A stretch of DNA of 64,000 nt from Streptomyces sp. NRRL F-5135 (lineage in GTDB: Bacteria; Actinomycetota; Actinomycetes; Streptomycetales; Streptomycetaceae): contig NZ_JOHR01000018.1 in NCBI RefSeq assembly GCF_000719775.1, positions 95,263 through 159,262 of the forward strand, given 5' to 3'. Positions 33,431 to 42,002 of the stretch are shown here, in pieces (within the stretch, counting starts at the first letter, position 1; the number at the start of each line of letters is the position of its first letter). The notes under the pieces were generated by a model. That model did not search any database and was not told the DNA's origin. It saw only the letters and a program-made list of their open reading frames with translations. Both the position numbers and the translations under genes were made by a program.

Positions 33431-34501
33431 TCAGCGGGTCTGCGGAGTCTTGGCCATCGTGCGCGGCACGTCCGGGTCCTGCCCCCGGATGAGCGCGAGT
33501 TCATACGCGAGGACGTGCAGCGGAAGGATCTCCAGCACCGGCTGGAGATCCTCGGGGATCCCCTCGGTCGGCAGGACGAACCCCGCCGCCGCCCGGTTCA
33601 CCTCGGCCTCGGGCCCGACGACCGCGAGATCGGCCCCCCTGCCCCGGATCCGGACCAGAACCGGCCGCAGCGCGTCGCGGGCCCTGCCCTCCGGGACGAC
33701 CGCGATCACCGGAGTGAGGTGGTCGATCATCGCGAGCGGGCCGTGCAGCAGATCCGCGCCCGAGTAGGGCAGAGCGGGCAGATAGCAGGTCTCCATCAGC
33801 TTGAGCGCCGCCTCCCGGGCGGTGGGGTAGCCGTAGCCCCGGGAGACCACGACCATCCGCTCGGCGAAGCGGTAGCGGTTGGCGAGTGCGCGCACCTCGT
33901 CCCGCCGGGCCAGGATCCGCTCGGCGAGGTCCGGCAGGGCGAGGGCCGCCACCCCGTCGCCGCCGCGCAGCCCCTCGCTGAGCAGGTAGAGGCTGAGGAG
34001 CGAGGCGATGTACGACTTGGTGGCGGGCAGCGCCCGTTCCTGGCCGGCCCGTACGTCGATGTGGAACTCGGCCACCCCGGCCAGCGCCGAGTCCGGGTCG
34101 TTGGTCAGCGCCAGCGTGATGGCGCCGGCGTTGCGGGCGGCCCACACCGTACTCACCAGATCCGGCGAACCGCCCCACTGGCTGACCCCGATGACCAGTA
34201 CGTCGGTCAGTCGCGGCCGCGCCCCGTACACGGTGACCGTGGACATGGAGGCCAGCCCGCACGGCAGGCCGTGCCGGATCTCCAGCAGGTACTTGCCGTA
34301 GAGCGCCGCGTGGTCGGAGGTGCCCCGGGCGGTGAGCAGGGCGAACCTGGGGTGCCTGGCGGCGATCGCCTCGGCCGTCCGCCTGATGGGACCCGCCCCG
34401 TCCGTCAGGACCCGGCGCAGGACGTCAGGCTGCTCCGCGACCTCGGCGGCCAGAATCCGGCCCGGCCGCTCGCTGGCTCCGGCCGGAAAGGCGGCAGACA
34501 T
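33431..34501 (-). CDS. SIS-domain sugar isomerase/deaminase (GlmS-C/NagB-II/AgaS-like)
   Basis: 356 residues from ATG 34501, with GGAG 10-13 nt upstream; the longer frame adds a Pro/Arg-rich N-terminus. Two SIS domains resemble the isomerase half of GlmS: 'FALLTARGTSDHAALYGKYLLE', 'VIGVSQWGGSPDLVSTVWAARNAG' and, in the second, 'MVVVSRGYGYPTAREAALKLMETCYLPALPYSGADLLHGPLAMI'. No glutaminase domain is present. Such stand-alone proteins are aminosugar-phosphate isomerases or deaminases. It is divergent from nagB with a DasR box between them, so it probably acts in GlcNAc/chitobiose catabolism; the exact reaction is not fixed. Confidence 0.88.
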   Translation of the reverse strand: MSAAFPAGASERPGRILAAEVAEQPDVLRRVLTDGAGPIRRTAEAIAARHPRFALLTARGTSDHAALYGKYLLEIRHGLPCGLASMSTVTVYGARPRLTDVLVIGVSQWGGSPDLVSTVWAARNAGAITLALTNDPDSALAGVAEFHIDVRAGQERALPATKSYIASLLSLYLLSEGLRGGDGVAALALPDLAERILARRDEVRALANRYRFAERMVVVSRGYGYPTAREAALKLMETCYLPALPYSGADLLHGPLAMIDHLTPVIAVVPEGRARDALRPVLVRIRGRGADLAVVGPEAEVNRAAAGFVLPTEGIPEDLQPVLEILPLHVLAYELALIRGQDPDVPRTMAKTPQTR

Positions 34502-34669
34502 GGCTTGAGTGCCTCCACATCGGGCGACGGCACGGGCCCTCCCAGTCGACCATGGAGCCAAGGGGGCCGCCACCGGGCCGGGGGGGCGGGCCGCCACGGT
34601 GCGCCGCCGGAGGCCGCGGCCTGGCGGTGGGACGCCACCCCACTGCCGGACGGCCGCCCCTCTGATAGA

Positions 34670-34685
34670 ATTGGTCTATACCATA
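34670..34685. promoter_or_regulatory. DasR operator (dre) in nagB promoter
   Basis: ATTGGTCTATACCATA matches the dre consensus ACTGGTCTAGACCAGT at 12 of 16 positions, with a dyad TGGTCTATACCA. It sits about 50 bp upstream of nagB in the region shared with the SIS gene, where DasR is known to repress nagB in S. coelicolor until GlcN-6-P accumulates. Confidence 0.85.
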
Positions 34686-34733
34686 TCGTGGGAAGAGTCG
34701 TACGAGCCCTCTGATCAGATCGGCAGGCCCAGC

Positions 34734-35516
34734 GTGGAAGTCGTCATCGTTCAGGACGCCGCAGCAGGCGGCCAGCTCATCGCGGACAGCATCGCCGACC
34801 TGCTGCGCCGCAAGCCCGACGCGCTGCTCGGGGTGGCCACCGGCTCCACCCCGCTGCCCGTCTACCAGGCGCTCGCGGCGCGGGTCCGGGACGGCGCGGT
34901 GGACGTGTCCCGCGCGCGGATCGCCCAGCTGGACGAGTACGTGGGCCTGGCGCCCGGCCACCCCGAGTCCTACCGCTCGGTGGTGGAGCGGGAGGTGGTC
35001 GAGCCGCTGGGCCTCGCCCCGGACGCCTTCATGGGCCCCGACGGCAGCGCCACCGACGTGCAGGCCGCGTGCGAGCGTTACGACCGGGCGCTGGCCGAGG
35101 CCGGCGGGGTGGACCTCCAGCTGCTCGGTATCGGCACGGACGGACACATAGGTTTCAACGAGCCCTGCTCCTCGCTGGCCTCCCGCACCCGGATCAAGAC
35201 CCTGACCCGGCAGACCCGCGAGGACAACGCGCGCTTCTTCGACCACCTCGACGACGTGCCGCACCACGTGATCACCCAGGGCATCGGCACGATCCTGGAG
35301 GCCCGTCACCTGGTCCTGCTGGCCACCGGCGAGGGCAAGGCCGAGGCGGTCGCCCAGGCGGTCGAGGGCCCGGTCGCCGCCTTCGTCCCGGCCTCCGCGC
35401 TCCAGCTGCACCCGCACGCCACGGTCGTGGTGGACGAGGCGGCGGCGTCCCGGCTGAAGCTCGCCGACTACTTCCGCGCCACGTTCGCGGCCAAGCCGGA
35501 CTGGCAGGGCATCTGA
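34734..35516 (+). CDS. nagB: Glucosamine-6-phosphate deaminase
   Basis: 260 residues starting at GTG 34734, close to E. coli NagB length. Conserved elements: 'LLGVATGSTPLPVYQAL' (phosphate loop), 'RARIAQLDEYVGL' (catalytic Asp), 'LLGIGTDGHIGFNEPCSS' (active-site Asp/His/Glu), 'MTRQ'-like 'RIKTLTRQTRED' region and the C-terminal 'FVPASALQLHPHATVVVDEAAAS'. It converts GlcN-6-P to fructose-6-P and ammonia, feeding chitin-derived sugar into glycolysis, and lowers the DasR inducer. Regulated by the dre at 34670. Confidence 0.96.
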   Translation: MEVVIVQDAAAGGQLIADSIADLLRRKPDALLGVATGSTPLPVYQALAARVRDGAVDVSRARIAQLDEYVGLAPGHPESYRSVVEREVVEPLGLAPDAFMGPDGSATDVQAACERYDRALAEAGGVDLQLLGIGTDGHIGFNEPCSSLASRTRIKTLTRQTREDNARFFDHLDDVPHHVITQGIGTILEARHLVLLATGEGKAEAVAQAVEGPVAAFVPASALQLHPHATVVVDEAAASRLKLADYFRATFAAKPDWQGI

Positions 35517-35534
35517 GCCGACGGACGCCGGCCA

Positions 35535-35572
<38 letters not shown>

Positions 35573-35608
35573 GGCAGGTTCCCCGTCCGGAGCCGGGCCC
35601 GCACAGGG

Positions 35609-37159
35609 CTACCCGCCGTGGCCCGCGATGACCTCCGCCGCCGCCCGGCCGCAGACGCGTGCCGCGCCATGGGTGGCGATGTGCAGGGCGCCTCTCGGTC
35701 CGGCCCCGTTCAGCCCCATCTCGACCACCACCGTGTCCGGGCGCACGGCGAGCATGCGGTCCAGTACGCGGGACATCCAGGCGTGCCGGTGGAGGTCCCG
35801 TACGACGGCCACGACCGGGCGCTCCCCGGCCGCCCCGAGAATCCGCGCGGCCAGGGCGTCCGGGTCCGCTTCCCGCTCCGGGTTCGCGGCCGCGCCGTCG
35901 CCGCCGCTGTACGAGCCCGTCTCCGTACCCGGAAGCAGCCGTTCCAGCTCCGCCGCGACGCCCCAGGGGGTCTCGTCGCCCACCGCGATGTTCGCGACGG
36001 GCGCGAGGGCGGCGACGTACGGCGCCTCGGTGAGCGGGCCGGCCGAGCCCGTCACCCGTAGCGCGCGCCGGGCCGCGACCAGGCCGATCGCGGGGCCGGA
36101 CGCGCTCCCCTCGGGGCCGGCCGCGGCCGGCCCCGAGGCCCCCCGCGCCCGGAGTGTCCAGTCGGCGAGGGCGCGCACCCGCGCGGCCGCGTCGGCCAGC
36201 CGCTCCTCGGGCAGGTCACCGCCGCGCACCGCGGCGACCAGCGCGTCCCGCAGGCGCAGTACGGTCGCCTCGTCCGCCAGACCGCCGCCCACGCAGATGG
36301 CGTCGGCGCCCGCGGCGACCGCGAGGACGGAGCCGCGCTCGATGCCGTACGTCTCGGCGATGGCCAGCATCTCCATGCCGTCCGTGACGATCAGCCCGTC
36401 GTACCCGAGCTCCTCGCGCAGCAGACCGGTCAGGATCCGCCGGCTCAGCGTCGCCGGGCGGTCCGGGTCCAGCGCGGGGAGCAGGATGTGCGCGCTCATG
36501 ACGGCCTTGGAGCCGGCCGCGATGGCCGAACGGAACGGCCGCAGGTCGCGGGCGCGCACCGTGGCCGTGTCCACGTCGATGCGCGGCACCGCGTGGTGGG
36601 AGTCCGTGGCGGTGTCGCCGTGCCCCGGGAAGTGCTTGGTGCAGGCGGCGACACCGGCGCTCTGGAGTCCGCCGACGTACGCGGCGGTGTGCCGGGCGAC
36701 CAGCTCCGGGTCCGCGCCGAAGGACCGGACGCCGATCACCGGGTTGTCCCGGTTGGAGTTGACGTCCGCGGAGGGGGCCCAGTTGAGATCGACCCCGCAG
36801 GCGGCCAGCCGCCGCCCGAGCTCCTGGGCCACGGCACGGGTCAGGGCGAGGTCGTCCACCGTCCCGAGCGCGTAGTTGCCCGGGAACGAGGAGCCCTGCC
36901 GGGTCTCCAGGCGGGTCACGTCGCCGCCCTCCTCGTCGATCGCGACGAGGACGTCCGCCCGCTCGGCGCGCAGCCGCGCGGTGAGCGCGGCGACCTGCTC
37001 GGGCGAGGAAACGTTACGGCCGAACAGGCCGACGGAGGTCAGGCCCTCGTCGATGCGCCGCAGCAGCCAGTCGGGCGGCGTGGTGCCGCGGAAGCCGGGC
37101 TGGAGGACGGCGAGGGCGTCCCGGGTGAGCGTGTCCGTACCGCGTGCGACAGTCGTCAT
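35609..37159 (-). CDS. dasD: Intracellular GH3 beta-N-acetylhexosaminidase (DasD-like)
   Basis: 516 residues, no signal peptide, so cytoplasmic. GH3 signatures: 'VLVAIDEEGGDVTRLE', 'LNWAPSADVNSNRDNPVIGVRSFG', the NagZ-type motif 'AACTKHFPGHGDTATDSHHAVPRI' with the catalytic His-Asp dyad, and the nucleophile Asp in 'LIVTDGMEMLA'. It should hydrolyse imported chitobiose to GlcNAc. The gene starts 6 nt after dasC, the end of the dasABC operon; the name dasD is from the Streptomyces griseus cluster and rests on position and family. A second C-terminal domain (about 330-516) is typical of two-domain GH3 enzymes. Confidence 0.88.
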   Translation of the reverse strand: MTTVARGTDTLTRDALAVLQPGFRGTTPPDWLLRRIDEGLTSVGLFGRNVSSPEQVAALTARLRAERADVLVAIDEEGGDVTRLETRQGSSFPGNYALGTVDDLALTRAVAQELGRRLAACGVDLNWAPSADVNSNRDNPVIGVRSFGADPELVARHTAAYVGGLQSAGVAACTKHFPGHGDTATDSHHAVPRIDVDTATVRARDLRPFRSAIAAGSKAVMSAHILLPALDPDRPATLSRRILTGLLREELGYDGLIVTDGMEMLAIAETYGIERGSVLAVAAGADAICVGGGLADEATVLRLRDALVAAVRGGDLPEERLADAAARVRALADWTLRARGASGPAAAGPEGSASGPAIGLVAARRALRVTGSAGPLTEAPYVAALAPVANIAVGDETPWGVAAELERLLPGTETGSYSGGDGAAANPEREADPDALAARILGAAGERPVVAVVRDLHRHAWMSRVLDRMLAVRPDTVVVEMGLNGAGPRGALHIATHGAARVCGRAAAEVIAGHGG

Positions 37160-37165
37160 GCCGGG

Positions 37166-37996
37166 CTATCCCTTCACCGCGCCGTCGGTGAGACCGCTGA
37201 CCGCTTTTCGTTGGAGGAAGACGAAGAGGACCAGGACCGGAATCGCGAAGAGCGAGGACGCGGCCATCGTGGCGCCCCAGTCGTCACCGAACTGGCTCTG
37301 GAACTGGGAGAGCCACAGCGGCAGCGTCTGCGCCTCGGCCTGCTTGTTGAGGACCAGCACCAGCGGGAACTCGTTCCAGGCGGTGATGAAGCCGAACAGC
37401 GAGGTCGACATCAGACCGGGGGCGAGCAGCGGCAGGATCACCCGGACGAACGCCTGCGGCCGGGTGCAGCCGTCGACCATGGCGGACTCCTCCAGCTCAC
37501 GGGGCACCGCGGCGACGAAGCCGCGCAGCGTGAGCATCGTGAAGGGCAGCACCATCACCATGTAGAAGAGTGTCAGCGGGACCAGGCTGTTGAGCATGTC
37601 GGCGTCGCGCACGATCATGTAGATCGCGATCACCATGACTTCCCAGGGCGCCATCTGCGCGATCATGAAACCGACGACGAAGCCCCGGCGGCCCTTGAAC
37701 CGCATCCGGGCGAGCGCGAACGAACCAGCGAGCGCCAGGACGAGGGAGAACAGCACGGCGAGGACCGTGACGGTGAGCGAGTTGCCCACCAGCGTGAGGA
37801 AGTTCTCGGCGTTCACCGCCGTCTCGAAGTGCTCGAAGGTGATGTCCGTCGGGAAGAAGACCGGGTCCTCGGCCACGATGTCGGGCGTCGGCTTGAAGGC
37901 CGTCGCGAACATCCAGTAGACCGGGAAGACACAGAGGACGACGAGGACGACGGCTGTCGCGTTGGGCCAGATGCGGCCGAGAAGCGAGCGGTTCAC
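37166..37996 (-). CDS. dasC: N,N'-diacetylchitobiose ABC permease DasC
   Basis: 276 residues from GTG 37996, overlapping the dasB stop by 4 nt (GTGA), so translation is coupled. MalG-type permease with six transmembrane segments ('AVVLVVLCVFPVYWMF', 'LTVTVLAVLFSLVLALAGSF', 'TLPLWLSQF' loops). The EAA motif is 'ELEESAMVDGCTRPQAFVRVILPLLAPG', the docking site for the shared ATPase MsiK, which in Streptomyces is encoded elsewhere; no ATPase gene is present here. Part of the dasABC chitobiose importer. Confidence 0.93.
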   Translation of the reverse strand: MNRSLLGRIWPNATAVVLVVLCVFPVYWMFATAFKPTPDIVAEDPVFFPTDITFEHFETAVNAENFLTLVGNSLTVTVLAVLFSLVLALAGSFALARMRFKGRRGFVVGFMIAQMAPWEVMVIAIYMIVRDADMLNSLVPLTLFYMVMVLPFTMLTLRGFVAAVPRELEESAMVDGCTRPQAFVRVILPLLAPGLMSTSLFGFITAWNEFPLVLVLNKQAEAQTLPLWLSQFQSQFGDDWGATMAASSLFAIPVLVLFVFLQRKAVSGLTDGAVKG

Positions 37997-38982
37997 AGCT
38001 CGTCCTCCCCTTGCTTGAGAACGATCCGCAGATGGAGCGAGGTCATGGCGAGCAGGATCACGATGGTGAGCAGCGCGATCGCCGATCCCATCCCGAAGTG
38101 CTGGTTGCCGATGCCCTCGATGTACGCGTAGACGGGCAGGATCTCGGTGAGCCGGTCGGGGCCGCCCTGGTTGATGGCGAAGACCTGCGCGAACGCCTTG
38201 AAGACCCAGATGACTTCCAGGAACGTGGTCGCGTAGAGGAAGGGCCGCAGGAAGGGCAGGGTGACCGAGGTGAAACCCTGCCAGGCCCCCGCCCCGTCGA
38301 GCGCGGCGGCCTCGTACAGCTCCTTGGGGATGGTGGTGGTGGCGGCGTAGAGGTTGATCGCGACGAACGGGATCGACTGCCAGACGATCAGGACCGTGAT
38401 CACGAAGAACGTGGACAGCTGGTCGCCGGTCCAGTTGTAGTCCGCCATGGAGTGGAAGCCGGCCCGGTCGAGCAGCCAGTTGACGACGCCGTACCGCTGC
38501 GCGAACAGCCACTGGTAGACGGTGGTGGCGGCGATGACCGGCATGGCCCAGGCCAGTACGAGGGCGATCAGCAGGGTCACCCGCATCCGCCGGCCGAGCC
38601 GGGCCAGCAGCAGCCCGGTCAGGGTGCCGAGCACCATGATCAGTACGACGTTGGTGGCGGTGAACAGCAGCGAGCGGCCGGTGACGCGCCAGAAGTCGGA
38701 GCTGCCGAGGACCTCGGTGTAGTTGTCGACGCCGTTCCACTCGGTGAGATGCTGGATCAGCTGTCTCATGTTGAGGTTCTGGAACGACAGCATGCCGTTC
38801 TTGACCAGCGGCCAGCCGAGCAGCAGCAGCGTGGCCACCACCGCGGGCAGCAGCAGGAGGTACGGCGCGAGCGCCGCGGGTCTGCGCCGCGCGCCCCGCG
38901 GGTGCGGGCCGCCGTCGGCGCGTTGCGTGTCCTCCGTCGGCCGGGCAGGCGGCCGTTCGGTCTGCACGGTCATGCTCGCCAT
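37993..38982 (-). CDS. dasB: N,N'-diacetylchitobiose ABC permease DasB
   Basis: 329 residues from ATG 38982 (ATG 38973, preceded by GAAGAG, is equally plausible). MalF-type permease; an N-terminal cytoplasmic stretch is followed by transmembrane segments ('YLLLLPAVVATLLLLGWPL', 'LLFTATNVVLIMVLGTLTGLLL', 'LIALVLAWAMPVIAATTVY'). The EAA loop is 'ELYEAAALDGAGAWQGFTSVTLPFL'. It forms the heterodimeric channel with DasC. A hairpin separates it from dasA, consistent with lower expression of the permease than of the binding protein. Confidence 0.93.
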   Translation of the reverse strand: MASMTVQTERPPARPTEDTQRADGGPHPRGARRRPAALAPYLLLLPAVVATLLLLGWPLVKNGMLSFQNLNMRQLIQHLTEWNGVDNYTEVLGSSDFWRVTGRSLLFTATNVVLIMVLGTLTGLLLARLGRRMRVTLLIALVLAWAMPVIAATTVYQWLFAQRYGVVNWLLDRAGFHSMADYNWTGDQLSTFFVITVLIVWQSIPFVAINLYAATTTIPKELYEAAALDGAGAWQGFTSVTLPFLRPFLYATTFLEVIWVFKAFAQVFAINQGGPDRLTEILPVYAYIEGIGNQHFGMGSAIALLTIVILLAMTSLHLRIVLKQGEDEL

Positions 38983-39035
38983 CTCTTCACCAGTCGGTAC
39001 GGGACGCGTGTCGGTACCTGACGAATCGGGGAAAG

Positions 39036-39080
39036 CCCGCCGCCGGGCCGGTCCGGGTGCGGAACCGTCCCGGCGGCGGG
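39036..39080 (-). terminator. Hairpin between dasA and dasB
   Basis: Perfect 12-bp stem, CCCGCCGCCGGG (39036-39047) with CCCGGCGGCGGG (39069-39080), loop 21 nt, 5 nt after the dasA stop. As in many ABC operons it probably lets the binding-protein mRNA accumulate over the permease part. Confidence 0.75.
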
Positions 39081-39085
39081 AGGGG

Positions 39086-40360
39086 TCACTGCTTCTGCGC
39101 GAGGCGCTTGTTGAACTCGCCCTCGACCTGCGCGGCGGCCTCCGCGTGCGACTTCCCGTTGAGGAAGGCCGTCATGTAGGCCTTGATCGGGCTGGGGGCG
39201 TTCTCCACGGCGGCCCACTCCGGGATCAGCGGCGTGGTGCCGCCGACCTTGGCGGCCGGAGCGGCGGCCTCGGCGGCGGCGTTGCCCGCCAGCTGGTCCT
39301 GGAGCGCGTCCTTGTTCGGGATGACGCCGCCTTCCTTGGCGAGCTGTCCCTCGAAGGTGTCGGAGAGCGCGATCTTCAGGAACTCCTTGGCGAGTTCCTT
39401 CTTCTCGCTGCCCTCGGCGACGGCGAGGTTGGAGCCGCCGAGGAAGACGCCCTCGGGCTTGTCGGCGGTGTCACCGGGGATGGTGAAGTAGCCGATCTCC
39501 TTCTCGATGGCCGGGTTGGCCTTGATCGCGGTGGCCGCCTCCCAGCCCATGCCGAAGAAGGCGCCGGTCTTGCCCTTGGCGAAGACGTCGGCCTGCTGCG
39601 GGGTGGCCTCGTCCTTGTCCTTGGGCGCCTTGGAGTAGTCGGCGTACTTCTTGTAGAGGGCCATGGCCTCGCCGACCTTGGGGTCGGCCAGGTTGGAGAC
39701 CCACTTGTCGCCGTCCTTCTTGACCAGGTCGGCGCCCTTGCCGATCAGCAGGCCGTCGAAGAAGTACCAGTTCTGGCCGGGCAGGTAGACGGGCTCGGCC
39801 TTGCCCTTCGCCTTGATCGCGTCGAGGGCCTTGAAGAACTCGTCGCGGGTCTTGGGCGGCGCGGTGACGCCGGCCTCCTTGAAGACCGACTTGTTGTAGA
39901 TGACGACGCGGTTGGCGAAGTACCAGGGCGCGGCGTACTGCCGGCCGTCCACGACCGACGACTCGTTGAGGGACTCGGTCCAGTCGGCGCCGATCTCCTT
40001 CTTGAGGTCGGTCAGGTCGGCGAGTCCGCCGGTCTCCGCGTAGGCGGGGGTGTGCGTGTTGCCTATCTCGAAGACGTCCGGCGGGTTCGCCTCGGAGAGC
40101 GCCGTGGTCAGCTTCTGCTGGATGCCGTTCCACTGCTGGACCTCGAACTTCAGCTTGGCACCGGTCTTCTTCTCGAAGGCGGCGGTGACATCCTTGGTCC
40201 AGCCGTCCGGGGTGGAACCGTCCATGGCCCAGACCGTCAGCGTCTGGCCCTTGAACCCGTCGGCCCCCGTCTTCGCGTCCCCGTCGTCACCGGAACCGCA
40301 CGCGGCGACACCGGCCAACATGCCGACGACACCTATCGCCGCGATGAGCTTGCGCTTCAC
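39086..40360 (-). CDS. dasA: N,N'-diacetylchitobiose-binding lipoprotein DasA
   Basis: About 424 residues from GTG 40360 (GGAGGG 6 nt upstream). Lipoprotein signal 'KRKLIAAIGVVGMLAGVAAC' with lipidated Cys at about 21. The mature part is a family-1 sugar-binding protein: 'KGQTLTVWAMDGSTPDGWTKDVTAAFEKKTGAKLKFEVQQWN', 'PPDVFEIGNTHTPAYAE' and 'GKTGAFFGMGWEAATAIKANP'. It captures chitobiose outside the cell for DasBC. DasA is the main sugar-binding gene of the das operon and is repressed by DasR; the dre at 40448 lies 88 bp upstream. Confidence 0.95.
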   Translation of the reverse strand: MKRKLIAAIGVVGMLAGVAACGSGDDGDAKTGADGFKGQTLTVWAMDGSTPDGWTKDVTAAFEKKTGAKLKFEVQQWNGIQQKLTTALSEANPPDVFEIGNTHTPAYAETGGLADLTDLKKEIGADWTESLNESSVVDGRQYAAPWYFANRVVIYNKSVFKEAGVTAPPKTRDEFFKALDAIKAKGKAEPVYLPGQNWYFFDGLLIGKGADLVKKDGDKWVSNLADPKVGEAMALYKKYADYSKAPKDKDEATPQQADVFAKGKTGAFFGMGWEAATAIKANPAIEKEIGYFTIPGDTADKPEGVFLGGSNLAVAEGSEKKELAKEFLKIALSDTFEGQLAKEGGVIPNKDALQDQLAGNAAAEAAAPAAKVGGTTPLIPEWAAVENAPSPIKAYMTAFLNGKSHAEAAAQVEGEFNKRLAQKQ

Positions 40361-40447
40361 GCCACCCTCCAATTCAGGGAATGATGCAACCCCCTGCCAC
40401 CGCGAAGACTCAACGCCGGGTACCGCCGGGGCCGGGACCTGGTCAAT

Positions 40448-40463
40448 AATGGTTTAGACCAGT
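40448..40463. promoter_or_regulatory. DasR operator (dre) in dasA promoter
   Basis: AATGGTTTAGACCAGT matches the consensus ACTGGTCTAGACCAGT at 14 of 16 positions. It is in the 373-bp dasA-dasR intergenic region, the known place for DasR repression of the das operon. The remaining gap towards dasR shows no other clear element. Confidence 0.88.
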
Positions 40464-40733
40464 AGACGGGAGCTTGGCCTAGGCCTTTATGGGTGTCAAG
40501 GGCTACAAGAAAGGGGCGTCAGGTCCGTTACCGGACCGACATCTCAGGGCTCCGGGACGGACCGGACACGGATCGGACACGGGCCGGAAGCAAGCCGTGG
40601 CACGGCCGGGGTCGGCCCGGTGACCGGACACCGGCGGAGGGCGGCGACGATCCGTGGCCGCAGCGTGCCACCATGTGAGCCGCGACAGACGGAGGAGCCG
40701 GTGACGGCAGCACAGGAGTCGGGGAGACAGGCG

Positions 40734-41498
40734 ATGGCCACGGAAGCGAGCGGTACGGACACCGAGGGCGGACCCGCCACCCGTACGGCACGCGTACCGA
40801 AGTACTACCGGCTCAAGCGGCACTTGCTCGACATGACGCGCACACTGCCGCCGGGCACCCCGGTACCCCCGGAACGCACGCTCGCGGCCGAGTTCGACAC
40901 CTCGCGCACCACCGTGCGGCAGGCGCTGCAGGAACTCGTCGTCGAGGGCCGGCTGGAGCGGATCCAGGGCAAGGGCACCTTCGTCGCCAAGCCCAAGGTC
41001 GCCCAGGCGCTCCAGCTCACCTCGTACACCGAGGACATGCGGGCCCAGGGCCTGGAGCCGGCCTCCCAGCTGCTGGACATCGGTTACGTCACCGCCGACG
41101 AGCGCCTCGCCGGGCTGCTCGACATCGCCCCGGGCGGCCGGGTGCTGCGGATCGAGCGGCTGCGCCTGGCCAGCGGGGAGCAGATGGCCATAGAGACCAC
41201 CCACCTGTCGGCGAAGCGCTTCCCGGCGCTGCGCCGCTCGCTCGTGAAGTACACGTCGCTGTACACGGCCTTGGCCGAGGTGTACGACGTCCGGCTGGCC
41301 GAGGCCGAGGAGACGATCGAGACGTCGCTGGCGTCCCCGCGCGAGGCCGGGCTGCTCGGCACGGACGTGGGGCTGCCGATGCTGATGCTCTCGCGGCACT
41401 CGCTGGACGGCCGGGGCGAGCCGGTGGAGTGGGTGCGGTCGGTGTACCGGGGGGACCGGTACAAGTTCGTGGCGCGGCTGAAGCGGCCGGCACCGTGA
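40734..41498 (+). CDS. dasR: GntR/HutC-family regulator DasR
   Basis: From ATG 40734 the protein has 254 residues, the length of S. coelicolor DasR, and GGGAGA lies 7 nt upstream; GTG 40701 (GGAGG upstream) is in frame and would add 11 residues. The winged helix is '[63 protein letters not shown]', and the UTRA effector domain follows. DasR binds dre sites; GlcN-6-P or GlcNAc-6-P releases it. It controls aminosugar uptake and links nutrient state to antibiotic production. It is divergent from dasA. Confidence 0.97.
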   Translation: MATEASGTDTEGGPATRTARVPKYYRLKRHLLDMTRTLPPGTPVPPERTLAAEFDTSRTTVRQALQELVVEGRLERIQGKGTFVAKPKVAQALQLTSYTEDMRAQGLEPASQLLDIGYVTADERLAGLLDIAPGGRVLRIERLRLASGEQMAIETTHLSAKRFPALRRSLVKYTSLYTALAEVYDVRLAEAEETIETSLASPREAGLLGTDVGLPMLMLSRHSLDGRGEPVEWVRSVYRGDRYKFVARLKRPAP

Positions 41499-41585
41499 CC
41501 TGCGCCGTACCCCGGCCGCCGGCACCGTGACCCTGCGCCGTGCCCCGGCGGCCGGCACCGTCACAGGGCCGCCGGCACCGTGACC
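41486..41585. repeat. Repeated dasR 3'-end sequence, about four copies
   Basis: GCCGGCACCGTGACC occurs at 41486-41500, 41518-41532 and 41571-41585, with a variant (GTCAC) at 41551. The first copy contains the dasR stop codon, so the stop context has been reduplicated downstream with a period of about 20-33 bp. GCCGGC in each unit is palindromic; the array may fold as a terminator. Confidence 0.7.
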
Positions 41586-41747
41586 CGGCGGCCGGCGTCC
41601 GCCCTCCTGACCTGACGTCGTCACGTGTCCGCGCCCGCGCTTGTCGCGTTTCGGTACCGATACGTGGACAGGGGGGTGACGGTGATCAAACCCCTCGCCT
41701 AGATTTCCTGCGCGTCAACCGGAAGAACAGCGAGGGGACGGGCCGCC

Positions 41748-42002
41748 GTGTCAGAAGCTCCAGAAGAGAAACCGCCACCCACGATCACGCCCGTACGTGT
41801 GGTGATCGGTCTCTGTCTCCTCGCGCCCTTCGTGGCGATGCTCTGGGTGAGTTCGTACGCCAGGATCGAGCCCACCCTGATCGGTATCCCGTTCTTCTAC
41901 TGGTACCAGTTGCTGTGGGTCCTCATCTCCACCGCGCTGACCATGACCGCGTACCAGCTCTGGAAGCGCGACCAGCGCTCCCGGCACGGAGGTGAGCGCT
42001 GA
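41748..42002 (+). CDS. DUF3311 small membrane protein
   Basis: 84 residues from GTG 41748 (GAGGGGACGG upstream). Two transmembrane segments: 'VVIGLCLLAPFVAMLWVSSY' and 'FFYWYQLLWVLISTALTMTAY', then a basic tail. DUF3311 proteins regularly precede sodium:solute symporters, as YhjX-like partners in the MctP group, and are presumed accessory subunits. Its TGA shares one base with the ATG of the symporter (TGATG), so they are translationally coupled. Confidence 0.9.
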   Translation: MSEAPEEKPPPTITPVRVVIGLCLLAPFVAMLWVSSYARIEPTLIGIPFFYWYQLLWVLISTALTMTAYQLWKRDQRSRHGGER

